This document shows, in pieces, positions 1 to 10,100 of a DNA stretch of 64,000 nucleotides. How positions within the stretch are numbered: the first letter of the stretch is position 1; each line of letters opens with the position of its first letter. The stretch is from contig DHQB01000026.1 of the NCBI GenBank assembly GCA_002410065.1, positions 210,467 through 274,466 on the forward strand, written 5' to 3'. The notes under the pieces are model-generated. The model did no database searches and was not told where the DNA came from. It worked only from the letters and a program-made list of their open reading frames with translations. The DNA comes from Bacteroidales bacterium UBA5349 (GTDB lineage: Bacteria; Bacteroidota; Bacteroidia; Bacteroidales; Tenuifilaceae). The position numbers and the translations under genes were made by a program.

Positions 1-2
1 GT

Positions 3-71
3 TTTTTGCATGCTGTAGGTATCATGCCACTTAGTTCTGGAGGGATTGAAATAGTTGAAGTATTAAATTAG
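3..71 (+). CDS. C-terminal tail of an unidentified protein (cut by window edge)
   Basis: An open frame runs from the left edge to a TAG at 69-71 and encodes 22 residues ending GGIEIVEVLN. No start lies inside the window, so this could be the end of a gene that begins further left. It is too short to assign to a family. The minus strand over 1-36 also resembles part of mqnC (see findings), so the stretch may instead be a relic and this frame a chance reading. Confidence 0.25.
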   Translation, partial: FLHAVGIMPLSSGGIEIVEVLN

Positions 72-494
72 AATAAACACGAGTGGAGAACTTATATAAG
101 GCAAAAGCGAGTACCGCTTTCACAATATTCGCTTTTGGGTTCGCCCAACCCGCAGGTTCGACATTTGACTACAAATATACGGCGGCAACAGCTAATAATC
201 AAATATTTCTGTAAAACATTACAGTACAAGGGACACATTTACAACTTTGGCATAGTACCATGGCTTGTCAAAATTCAAAAATTTCTCACTGTTATGCTTT
301 TAAAATTTCAATACCACTATGGGCTGATTTAAAGTCGGTGGCTGAGGTTCTCGAAGTACACCCTTATTTCAATTCCACTATGCCCTAATCGTAAAGCGTT
401 TCTGTTTAACGTTATAAGCAAGCAATATATATTGTTTTTTTTAAAACCTCAATGGCTTGTGGTGCATGCTCACAACCTCGCAGTAAGATATAAA
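72..494. other. gene-poor stretch with small inverted repeats
   Basis: No convincing gene on either strand; the short open frames have no codon or family signal. Two small hairpins sit close together: arms of 8 bases at 103-110 and 129-136 (AAAAGCGA / TCGCTTTT), then arms of 5 bases at 137-141 and 147-151 (GGGTT / AACCC). The RAYT transposase gene ends at the right border, so the hairpins may be REP-like or may terminate transcription. No copies elsewhere in the window were noticed. Confidence 0.4.
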
Positions 495-1148
495 CTACTC
501 AATAATCAAATGGTCAATAAAATTAAAGTCAACTATTTGTTTATGTGTAGCTACAAAGTTACCCTGCCCGTCAAACCAGTCCAGCAGCTGATTCCGCTGC
601 AAATTAGTGGGTTTTGCTGATACTATTGTACCATACGACGACCATGGATAATCCTTATAATTATCGGTAAACCCATGGTGAACTGGGTTGGAGTGAATAT
701 AAACCACAAGCTGCCTAAAGTATCTTTCGCTGTCAACCAGCTTACGGCGAAAGGGTCGTTCAAAGAGTGTTCCTCTGCGGCCGCGCTGCTTGTTTAGGCC
801 CTGTGCGTATGCATTGAAAAGGTTGGAAAAACTTTTTGAAGCAAATTGGGCTAACTTTTCTTCCTGTTCTATCCCTGTCAGGGTCTGAAACCCTGACAGG
901 GTTTTCCCTCCCCGATTAATTATCCCCTCAAAATCCACCTCCTCAACCTCCTTTATCCTCACTAACAAATGAAAATGATTCCCCAGCAAACACCAGGCAA
1001 ACGTATCGGCTACTGGGTTAATATGCTGTTCGTACAACCTCAGGAAATATTCATAATTTCCAGAATTATAAAAAAGATTTATCCCATTCACACCTTTATT
1101 GTAGATGTGAAAGTAATCCCCAGGAGTTAAGTACTGAGTATTGGACAT
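495..1148 (-). CDS. REP-associated tyrosine transposase (RAYT, IS200/IS605-like Y1 domain)
   Basis: Single-strand DNA transposase of the RAYT family, which moves or maintains REP hairpins. From the ATG at 1148 the product has 217 residues. The family marks are GDYFHIYNKG near residue 10, the metal-binding HFH at 58-60 (GNHFHLLV), the helix with the probable nucleophile Tyr114 (FNAYAQGLNK), then GTLFERPF, YIHSNPV and WSSY. An upstream GTG at 1169, directly behind the mqnC stop, would add seven residues; I prefer the ATG because the family normally begins near that point. The domain looks complete. A perfect 12-bp hairpin lies inside the reading frame (residues about 83-92) in a variable loop, so it does not break the enzyme. 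It follows mqnC closely and may be read from the mqnC promoter. Confidence 0.85.
   Translation of the reverse strand: MSNTQYLTPGDYFHIYNKGVNGINLFYNSGNYEYFLRLYEQHINPVADTFAWCLLGNHFHLLVRIKEVEEVDFEGIINRGGKTLSGFQTLTGIEQEEKLAQFASKSFSNLFNAYAQGLNKQRGRRGTLFERPFRRKLVDSERYFRQLVVYIHSNPVHHGFTDNYKDYPWSSYGTIVSAKPTNLQRNQLLDWFDGQGNFVATHKQIVDFNFIDHLIIE
873..901. repeat. REP-like perfect hairpin inside the RAYT gene
   Basis: Arms CCCTGTCAGGGT (873-884) and ACCCTGACAGGG (890-901) are exact reverse complements around a 5-base loop. The palindrome is read in frame as GKTLSGFQTLTG of the transposase. Short CCTGTCAGG/CCTGACAGG palindromes are, from memory, a common dispersed repeat type in Bacteroidota genomes. I noticed no second copy in this window. 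Confidence 0.8.
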
Positions 1149-1170
1149 AAATTCTATTTTTTTACTCACC

Positions 1171-2277
1171 TTACCTCAAATAAACCCCGGGCAATGCAAT
1201 TTGCTCATACGCCTGGTTACGGAGTTGGGGCTCAAAACCGGCATCGACAATAGTTCTTTGCATGCTGTACGCATCAAGCCAGTTAGTTGCACCTGCCGAT
1301 GATACTACGTTCTCCTCAATCATTATTGAGCCCATATCGTCTGCCCCAGCATTTAGGCACAGCTGCGCTGCATCAACTCCAACGGTTAACCACGACGCCT
1401 GAATGTGCTTTACATTTGGCAACATAATGCGACTTAAAGCAACCATGCGTATGTGCTCATCGATTGATGTGGATGAGGTTACACCCATTTGCTCCAACTT
1501 TGTACCTTTCGACTGGTATGGCCAGCAAATAAATGCCGAAAAACCAATTGCATTATTGGGTTTTTGGCTCTGTAAATCGCGGATTTTAACTAAATGCTCA
1601 ATTCGTTCCTCAATCGTCTCAATATGCCCATACATCATGGTAGCAGTTGTTAGCAGCCCCATTTGGTGAGCCTCAGCCATAACATCGAGCCATTGCTTGG
1701 CACTTGGTTTACCTGGTGAGAGTTTTTTTCTTACCCTATCAACCAATATTTCGGCTCCCCCTCCGGGCAAACTCTCCAAGCCAGCGCTCCTAAGCTCATT
1801 AAGTACTTCTAGGGTTGTCATCTTCTCTAACCTAGCAATATGCGCAATCTCGGGTGGTCCAAGGGCATGAAGCTTTACCTGAGGATATTCTTTTTTTAGA
1901 GCAGAAAAAAGATCTTTATAAAAGCCTAAACCCAGTTTTGGATGGAGCCCTCCCTGCAATAGCAACTGCTCACCCCCCATGCTCAGCATCTCGTTAATCT
2001 TAATTCTATATTCATCTAAGCTTGTAATATATACCCTATCATCGTTTAGGCCACAGTGAAAGTTGCAAAACTTGCACCCTGCAATACAAACATTGGTAAT
2101 ATTTACATTCCTATCGATTTGCCAAGTAACCTTATTCCCTGGGATTTGAGTTTTTCTTAGCTCGTTTGCCACAAGCATCAAATTTGCTAAAGGCGCATTA
2201 CAGTAGAGGGAAACACCCTCCTGGTTTGATAAAAATTGGCCTTTAAGGGCTTTTGAATAAATATTATTTAACTCCAT
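1171..2277 (-). CDS. mqnC: cyclic dehypoxanthinyl futalosine synthase (radical SAM)
   Basis: Radical SAM enzyme of the futalosine pathway to menaquinone; it cyclises dehypoxanthinyl futalosine. The 368-residue product has the usual family length. The [4Fe-4S] cluster motif is C64-x3-C68-x2-C71 (CIAGCKFC). Further marks are LLQGGLHP, the PGGGAEILVDRVR segment, MMYGHIET and AFICWPYQ; the last distinguishes MqnC from the related MqnE. The ATG at 2277 follows a good promoter on the same strand. No other menaquinone gene is present in the window, so the remaining mqn genes must lie elsewhere. The RAYT gene begins directly behind it. The symbol is assigned by motif recognition; MqnE is the only close alternative and fits less well. 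Confidence 0.9.
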   Translation of the reverse strand: MELNNIYSKALKGQFLSNQEGVSLYCNAPLANLMLVANELRKTQIPGNKVTWQIDRNVNITNVCIAGCKFCNFHCGLNDDRVYITSLDEYRIKINEMLSMGGEQLLLQGGLHPKLGLGFYKDLFSALKKEYPQVKLHALGPPEIAHIARLEKMTTLEVLNELRSAGLESLPGGGAEILVDRVRKKLSPGKPSAKQWLDVMAEAHQMGLLTTATMMYGHIETIEERIEHLVKIRDLQSQKPNNAIGFSAFICWPYQSKGTKLEQMGVTSSTSIDEHIRMVALSRIMLPNVKHIQASWLTVGVDAAQLCLNAGADDMGSIMIEENVVSSAGATNWLDAYSMQRTIVDAGFEPQLRNQAYEQIALPGVYLR

Positions 2278-2298
2278 ATTTTAATTGCAAAAATCACA

Positions 2299-2330
2299 CA
2301 AAGGTAAAAAAACGTTACCATTAGCCCCAA
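2299..2330 (-). promoter_or_regulatory. promoter of mqnC
   Basis: On the minus strand a TACCTTTG box (2299-2306) matches the Bacteroidota -7 consensus TAnnTTTG, with TTG at 2328-2330 placed 21 bases upstream as a -33 element. It lies just ahead of the ATG at 2277. Confidence 0.55.
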
Positions 2331-2383
2331 CCAATGCCAAACAAACTTTTGGCGTAACCTATTTAAACTTAACGCCAATTTAC

Positions 2384-2391
2384 TATCTTTG
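2384..2391 (+). promoter_or_regulatory. -7 box of the pdxA-ruvA-sprA promoter
   Basis: TATCTTTG fits the Bacteroidota -7 consensus and lies 60 bases ahead of pdxA, in the region shared with the divergent mqnC. No clear -33 box is visible at the usual distance. Confidence 0.45.
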
Positions 2392-2451
2392 CCTGTTTAA
2401 CAATGAGCATAATAGCAGATTTAACCCCTGTACATAATAACTCAATAACAA

Positions 2452-3498
2452 ATGATTGACAATAAGGTTGTTGTAGGCATAACCCAAGGCGATATAAATA
2501 GCATAAGCTACGAGGTGATTATTAAAACACTATCGGATACCCGAATTAACGAAATTTGCATACCTGTGGTTTACGGTTCACCTAAAGTGGCAGCATACCA
2601 TCGCAAGGCTATTAACTTTGAGAACTTTAACTTTACCCAGATTAAGGATGTTAGTGAGATAAATACCAAACGATCGAACATCATAAACTGCATGGACGAT
2701 AACGTTAGGGTAGAACTGGGCAAAAGCACAGAGTTTGGCGGCGAGGGTTCAATAAAATCGATAGAAGCTGCCATAGCCGACCTGAAAAAAGGGAGAATTG
2801 ATGTTCTAATCACTTCGCCTATTAGCAAGCAAAATGTAAAGCTGGCTAATTTTCAATTTCCTGGGCACACGGAATACTTGGCAAACTCCTTCGGTGCAAG
2901 TGAAGTGCTTATGCTTTTGGTAAGCGATTTAATGAGAGTTGGCGTGGTTACAGGCCATATCCCCATATCAGAAGTATCAAAAAGCATTACTCAGGAACTT
3001 ATCATAAAAAAACTTAGGCTACTAAACACTAGCCTATTAAAGGATTTTGGCATTAGAAGCCCCCGCATTGCAGTACTTGGTCTTAACCCTCATGCAGGCG
3101 ATGGAGGCGTTTTGGGTAAAGAGGAACAAGATATTATTATCCCAGCCATTAAGCAGGCTAATAGCGAGGATATTCTTGCACTTGGTCCATACTCCTCCGA
3201 TGGCTTTTTTGGCTCGGAGAGTTTTATGCGATTCGATGCCATTCTGGCAATGTATCACGATCAGGGACTAACACCATTTAAGGCGCTCTCATTCGAAAAC
3301 GGAGTTAACTTTACGGCTGGCCTTCCCATTGTAAGAACATCGCCCGCACACGGTACTGCATTCGAAATTACTGGACAGGGTATCGCATCCGAAAACTCGT
3401 TTCGAAATGCCCTATTCCTTGCGCTCGATATTTTCAAAAACAGGCAAACCTATGCCGAGCTAACCAAAGATCCGCTTAAAATTTCGAAACAAGAGTAA
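2452..3498 (+). CDS. pdxA: 4-hydroxythreonine-4-phosphate dehydrogenase
   Basis: NAD-dependent, metal-dependent dehydrogenase of the DXP-dependent pyridoxal phosphate pathway, cytosolic, 348 residues. Family motifs are present in order: GITQGDINSI at the N-terminus, GHTEYLA, VTGHIP, GLNPHAGDGG, the metal-binding MYHDQGL and the C-terminal RTSPAHGTAFEITG. The ATG follows a -7 box at the normal distance. ruvA begins 18 bases downstream and sprA 26 bases after that, so the three are probably co-transcribed. The function of PdxA is unrelated to its two neighbours. Confidence 0.95.
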   Translation: MIDNKVVVGITQGDINSISYEVIIKTLSDTRINEICIPVVYGSPKVAAYHRKAINFENFNFTQIKDVSEINTKRSNIINCMDDNVRVELGKSTEFGGEGSIKSIEAAIADLKKGRIDVLITSPISKQNVKLANFQFPGHTEYLANSFGASEVLMLLVSDLMRVGVVTGHIPISEVSKSITQELIIKKLRLLNTSLLKDFGIRSPRIAVLGLNPHAGDGGVLGKEEQDIIIPAIKQANSEDILALGPYSSDGFFGSESFMRFDAILAMYHDQGLTPFKALSFENGVNFTAGLPIVRTSPAHGTAFEITGQGIASENSFRNALFLALDIFKNRQTYAELTKDPLKISKQE

Positions 3499-3516
3499 CT
3501 TTTAAAACCTTAAACT

Positions 3517-4098
3517 ATGTACGAATTTATTAGCGGAAACTTAGCCGACCTAACGCCAGCGTATGCTGTTATTGAAACCGTTGGTATTGGTTATCAAATA
3601 AATATATCGCTCAATACATTTGCACAACTCGAGGGAAAAAGGGAGGCAACGTTATACCTTCATCTCGTAGTGAGGGATGATGCACATTTGCTATTCGGAT
3701 TCTCAAGCAAAGAAGAACGTGAACTTTTTCGGAATTTAATAAGCGTTTCGGGGGTAGGTGCAAATACGGCTCGCATAATTTTATCGTCGCTCGCACCAAC
3801 AGAAATAATTCAGGCAATTGCCCAAGGCGATGTTAATATGCTTAAACAGGTTAAGGGCATTGGGTTAAAAACAGCCCAGCGCATTGTTATTGACTTAAAG
3901 GATAAAATTGCAAAGGGAAGCAGCGAACTAGATATTTTTGCTTCAGCAAACAATACCATCCACCAGGAAGCGTTATCTGCATTAGTTATGTTAGGTTTTT
4001 CTAAAACTGTTGCCGAAAAAACTATTAACCAAATTCTGAAGAGTAACCCTAGCCAAACAGTAGAGGGAATTGTTAAGAATGCGTTAAAAGGTTTATAG
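3517..4098 (+). CDS. ruvA: Holliday junction branch migration protein RuvA
   Basis: DNA-binding subunit of the RuvAB complex, which drives branch migration of Holliday junctions in recombination repair. The 193 residues hold the N-terminal OB-fold (MYEFISGNL, about 1-62), the two helix-hairpin-helix motifs (SVSGVGANTA and QVKGIGLKTAQRIV, about 75-125) and the small C-terminal domain III that contacts RuvB (about 145-193). It sits between pdxA and sprA with short gaps. Neither ruvB nor ruvC is in the window. Confidence 0.97.
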   Translation: MYEFISGNLADLTPAYAVIETVGIGYQINISLNTFAQLEGKREATLYLHLVVRDDAHLLFGFSSKEERELFRNLISVSGVGANTARIILSSLAPTEIIQAIAQGDVNMLKQVKGIGLKTAQRIVIDLKDKIAKGSSELDIFASANNTIHQEALSALVMLGFSKTVAEKTINQILKSNPSQTVEGIVKNALKGL

Positions 4099-4124
4099 CA
4101 CCGTAATTTATTAATGTTTTTACC

Positions 4125-7100
4125 TTGAGATACTCTGAAAGTTCACTCATAAAAGGTTTACTAAACCTTCCGATTATTCCTCTTGGTTTGCTATTGCTTT
4201 TCACTGCTACAGTTAAGGCTAATAGCTTTGCAACAGGCAATATTGCCTGTTATACTGAAATTCTTACCCCAGATACAACCACTTTACCCTTTCCAATACC
4301 AGGCAACGAAGATTTACAGGAGAATTCTCCGCTTTTCATGTCGTCACCACAGAATATCACCACCGAGGTTACATACGATCCGGTAACTAAGCAGTACACA
4401 ATTTACTATAAGGTGGGGAACGTGAACATTCGCACACCAAAGGTAATGAGCGAAAGCGAGTATCGCGAGTTTCAGTTTGAACAATCGATGCGCAACTACT
4501 GGCAACAAAGGCAAAGGGGCGAAACGGGCTCACGTGGCTCAGGTATATTACCAAGATTACAGGTTGGCGGCGAAACTTTTGATCGTATTTTTGGGAGCAA
4601 TGTTATTGAGATTATCCCGCAGGGATCGGCTGAGCTTATTTTTGGCATTACCAGTTCAGATACCCAAAACCCCCAAATATCTGAAGACTTAAGGAAGAAT
4701 ACCACCTTCGACTTTCAGTCGAAAATACAGATGAACGTTAGCGGTACTGTGGGCGAAAAGTTGCGCATGGAGGTAAATTACAACACCGAGGCCACCTTTG
4801 ATTTTGAGAATAACGTTAAGCTCGAGTACACCGGTTTTGAGGATGAAATAATCCAAAAAATTGAGGCAGGTAACGTATCACTACCCCTACCGGGCACTCT
4901 AATCACAGGCAGTCATAGCCTTTTTGGTTTAAAAACTCAGCTCAGATTCGGACGGTTAACCGTAACCAGTATCTTCTCAAAACAGAATAGCCAAAGTCAG
5001 GTGATGGAGGTTCGGGGCGGAGCACAATCCAAAGAATTTGATATACAAGCCGATGCATACGAAGCCAATAAGCACTTTTTCCTGTCGCACTACTTCCGCG
5101 ATACATACAACCAATCACTGGAAAACCTGCCTATCATAAATAGTGGAGTAAGCATTACCCGCATTGAGGTGTGGATGACCAACAAGCGAAACGATTTTGA
5201 GGAGACAAGGGATGTGATTGCCTTTCATGATCTGGGTGAAAATCAGCAAAATATTAATGCAAGTCATCTTTTTGATCAGCTAATAGGTGGTTACAACCAA
5301 AGCCCTGGCAACGCGGTAAACAATTTATACGCCCAAATGACTGGCTCATACAGTGGTATTAGAAATATATCCAATGCAACACAAATACTTTCTGGTTTAG
5401 CAAACTTTAGCGGAGGGGTTGATTATGCAAAGTTGAGTAACGCCCGAAGACTTAGTAAATCCGAGTACACACTCAACGCTCAGCTAGGATATATCTCCAT
5501 AAACACCTCGCTAAATGGCGATGAGATTCTTGCCGTAGCCTATGAGTACACCCTAGGCGGAAAAACCTACCAAGTGGGCGAATTCTCTACCGATGGAATA
5601 ACCTCGCCCAGTGCGCTAATCGTAAAGTTACTAAAGGGTACAAACCTATCGCCCCGACTCCCAACATGGGATTTGATGATGAAGAATATCTACTCCATGA
5701 ACTCATATCAGATTGATAAAACCGACTTTAACCTAAATATTCTTTTCCAAAACGATCAAACAGGCACTTCAATCAATTACCTTCCAGAGGGAAATGTTGC
5801 CAATAAACCTCTCCTATCGGTTCTGAACCTCGATAACCTAAACTCCAATCTCGATCCAGGTTCCGATGGTATGTTCGACTTTATTGAGGGCATTACAATC
5901 AATGCATCCAACGGTCGAATAATTTTTCCTGTACTTGAGCCATTTGGTAAGGATTTGGCCAAAAAAATTGGCGATCCCAACTTGGTTGAACGATACGTTT
6001 ACCAAGAGCTATACGACTCTACACAAACTAAAGCCCGGCAGATGGCTGAGAAGAATAAGTTTAGCATAACCGGAACCTACCAATCCTCTTCGAGCTCCGA
6101 GATATCGCTAAATGCAGTCAATGTACCTCGAGGCTCAGTTGTGGTTACCGCTGGGGGGGCTAAACTTGTGGAGGGCTCCGACTATACTGTGGACTACATT
6201 ATGGGAACTGTTAAGATTGTGAATTTTTCAATTTTGGAGTCGAACACTCCAATACAGATCTCGCTCGAAAGCCAGGATATGTTTAATCTCCAATCAAAAA
6301 CGCTGGTAGGTTCACACTTCGATTATAAATTCTCCGATAAATTCAACGTAGGTGCCACCGTTCTTAACTTAACTGAACGTCCATTAACCCAAAAACTTAG
6401 CTATGGCAACGAGGCGATTAGCAACACTATTTGGGGATTGAACACCTCTTACCAAACAGAGTCGAGTTTTCTGACGAAGGCTGTTGACTTTTTACCCTTT
6501 ATCGAAACGAAAGAAAAGTCCACCATTACGGTTGATGCAGAATTTGCCCATTTTATTCCTGGCCATTCAAGGGTAGTTGGTAAAGGCGGTACTGTTTACA
6601 TCGACGATTTTGAGGGAAGCAAAACATCTATTGATCTTCGCTCATGGTATGCTTGGTCAATAGCCAGTGCACCACAACATCAACCCAGTTTATTTCCCAA
6701 TGCACACCTGTCAAACGATCTTCAATACGGTTTTGATAGAGCGTTATTGGCATGGTATACCATCGATCCTCTATTCTTACGCAACAACTCACTTACCCCT
6801 GGCCATATCCGTCGCGATCCGGAAAGTCAGAGTAGCCATTTTGTGCGGGAAATATATGAACGAGAAATTTTCCCAAACCGGAATACACCCCAGGGAATGC
6901 CAACCAATATCCCCGTGCTAAACCTTGCATACTATCCTAACGAAAGAGGGCCCTACAACTTTAATTCAACTGATATAAATGCAGATGGTTTCTTTCAAAA
7001 CCCTGAGCAGATGTGGGCTGGTATTACCCGTCCGATAACATCACCCGACTTTGAAACGGCAAATATCGAGTACATCGAATTCTGGTTAATGGATCCTTTT

Positions 7101-10100
7101 GTTTACGATTCGCTTCATGTTGGTGGAGATCTTTACATTAACCTTGGCGAAATATCGGAAGATGTACTAAAGGATGGAAAAAGGGCATTCGAGAGCGGGC
7201 TACCCACATCAGAGGTTATTACAAACGTAGATACTACTGCATGGGGCAGAGTTCCAACAGTGCTATCGCTGGATAACGTGTTTGATACCGATCCAAACAC
7301 CCGGCGCTTTCAGGACATAGGACTTGATGGCTTACGCGATGTTGATGAGCAATCGTATTTTGCTGCTTACCTTGAAGCTTTAAAGATCCAGTTTGGAGAA
7401 TCATCACAGGTGTACATTGATGCATTAAAAGATCCATCGAACGATAACTTTAGGTACTACCAATCGAGCATCTACGATTCAAACGAAACAGGGATTCTCG
7501 ACCGGTATAAACGGTTTAACAAAGCCGAGGGGAACGCAACCCCCGACGGAAAGCCTACACCTGATGGGATTGTTGAATCGTATACAACCTCAAGCGGAAA
7601 CAAACCCGATGGCGAGGACATAAATACCGATACAAACCTAAACGAGGATGAGATGTACTTCCAGTATCGCGTATCGCTTAGACCACAAGATTTTGAGGTT
7701 GGGTCTAACTTTATAACCGATAAAGTTACCTATAAAGCAAAACTTGCTAACGGAAATCGATCGGAGGTTAACTGGTACCAGTTTAAGGTTCCCATTAACG
7801 AGTACGAAGGAAATTTCGGAGGGATTCAAGATTTTAAATCGGTTCGCTTTATAAGACTGTTCCTAAAAGATTTCTCTGATACCATCATACTAAGGTTTGC
7901 AACCCTTGAACTTGTTCGTGGCGAATGGCGAAAGTACAATCGCTCCCTAATTCAAGGACAAGAAGGTATGCCCGTATCCGATATGCCCGACGGAAACTTT
8001 GAGGTTTCGGTTGTAAACATTGAAGAGAACAACACACGTACACCTGTCAACTATGTTCTCCCCCCTGGAGTAGATAGAGTTATTGACCCAAGTCAACCCC
8101 AGCTAACGGAGCTTAATGAGCAATCGATGGAGATTAAGGTTACCGACCTCGCCGATGGCGATGCTAGAGCCGTATTTAAGAGCGTTAGTGTCGATATCCG
8201 TCAGTATCGAAGAATGATGATGGACGTTCACGCTGAAGAGATACTTGGATATCCACTTAGGGATGAAGAACTTTCGGTATTCATAAGACTAGGTACCGAT
8301 TATAGCAACAACTTCTACGAATACGAAATACCGCTTGTACTAACGCCCCCAGGACGATACTCCAACAAAGAGAGCCAAAGAAAAATTGTTTGGCCAAAAG
8401 AAAACGTAATGGACATCGATCTGGAGCTGTTCACTAACGTTAAACTCCAGCGTAACGATGAAATGCGCAAAGCAGGTTCGCTTATTACCTACAGCACAGT
8501 ATATACAGTAGAAGACGGAAACCGAAAGGTAAGGGTAAGCGGAAACCCATCCCTAAGCAATGTAAGAGTACTTATGATTGGTGTTAGAAACCCCAAAGGC
8601 AGCAGCAATCCCAATGATGACGGATATGCAAAAGCGGGTATTATATGGGTAAACGAACTTAGGCTTTCCCAATCGGACAGTAAGGGTGGCTGGGCGGCCA
8701 ATGCCCGTGTAGCTGCTAAACTAGCCGATTTGGGTATGGTTACCATTGCAGGAACAACCATTAAGCCAGGCTTTGGTTCGATAGAGAAAAAAGTTAACGA
8801 TCGTAGCCTTGAGGATTTCTATCAGTACGACCTAAATACAACCATTCAACTTGGCCGATTCTTCCCAAAAGAGTCGGGCGTTAATATTCCCTTATTCGTT
8901 GGCTTTTCCGAGTCGTTTGCAAACCCTGAGTACAATCCGCTTGACCCAGATATTACGCTTAAACAATCAATAGAAAGAGCAACAAGCAGAGCAGAGCGTG
9001 ATACTATTAAAAAAATATCGCAGGATTATACGCGAAGAAAGAGCATTAACCTAACCAACGTTAGAATTAACAAAGCCGATAGTAAACCAAAGGTATATAG
9101 TATATCAAACTTTGCAGTTAGCTACGCATATAACGAACAACTCTCACGAAACATTACCACTGAAGAACGTTTACAGCGAAATGTAAGGGGTGGATTAACA
9201 TACACATACAGCACCAAACCCAAAAGTGTTATACCCCTCAAGAGTGTAAAAGCAAAATGGCTGTCGAACCCATACCTTAGAATTATTAAGGATTTCAACT
9301 TTAACTATATGCCCAACCAGTTCTCCTTTAGAACTGAACTGAACCGAACCTATTTTGAACAGCAACTCCGTAATATCAATAATCCCGACTTTAATCTATT
9401 GCCTACCTACTCCAAGGATTTTCATTGGGACAGGGTTTACTCCCTAAACTGGGACATTAGCCAAGCCATAAAGTTCGATTTTAATGCCAATAACCAAGCA
9501 CGCATCGATGAGCCTGAGGGCATTGTAAATAGAACGAAAGCACCTGAATTGTACGAACAGTGGCGTGATTCTGTTTGGACCAACCTTAAGAATTTTGGTC
9601 GAAACACAAACTATAATCATCAATTTAATCTATCGTACAATATACCTATAAATAAGCTGCCACCTTTTAACTGGGTAACAGCATCGGCACGATATACCGG
9701 CAGTTTTAACTGGCAAGCTGGGCCTATTCTGCCCGATACAAGTCGTTTCGATCCGGGAAACACTATACAGAATGCCAATACAATACAGCTAACCTCGCAG
9801 CTTAACCTAACCTCACTTTACAACAAGAGCAAGTGGCTAAAAGGGATTAACCAGAAGTTTGACCAACGGGCAAGAGGGGTTGCAGCAAAAAAGACCTTTA
9901 AAACCGTTACCTATGAACAAACTGGGGTAAGGCTACGTCCAAACTTTGCTCGCTCAATAACACACAACCTTAAAACAGAAGATGTTAAGGTTAAGGCGTA
10001 TGATGCCGAGGGCAAAGAGATTGAATTTGAACTTAGCGTGCGCACCGATAAACGGATAACCATAAAAAGCAATCAGGATTTGGAAGGCGTAAAGGTTGTT

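Noticed and set aside
137..160. GGTTCG elements near the left edge that look like a tRNA T-arm
   Set aside because: No acceptor or anticodon stem can be built around them.
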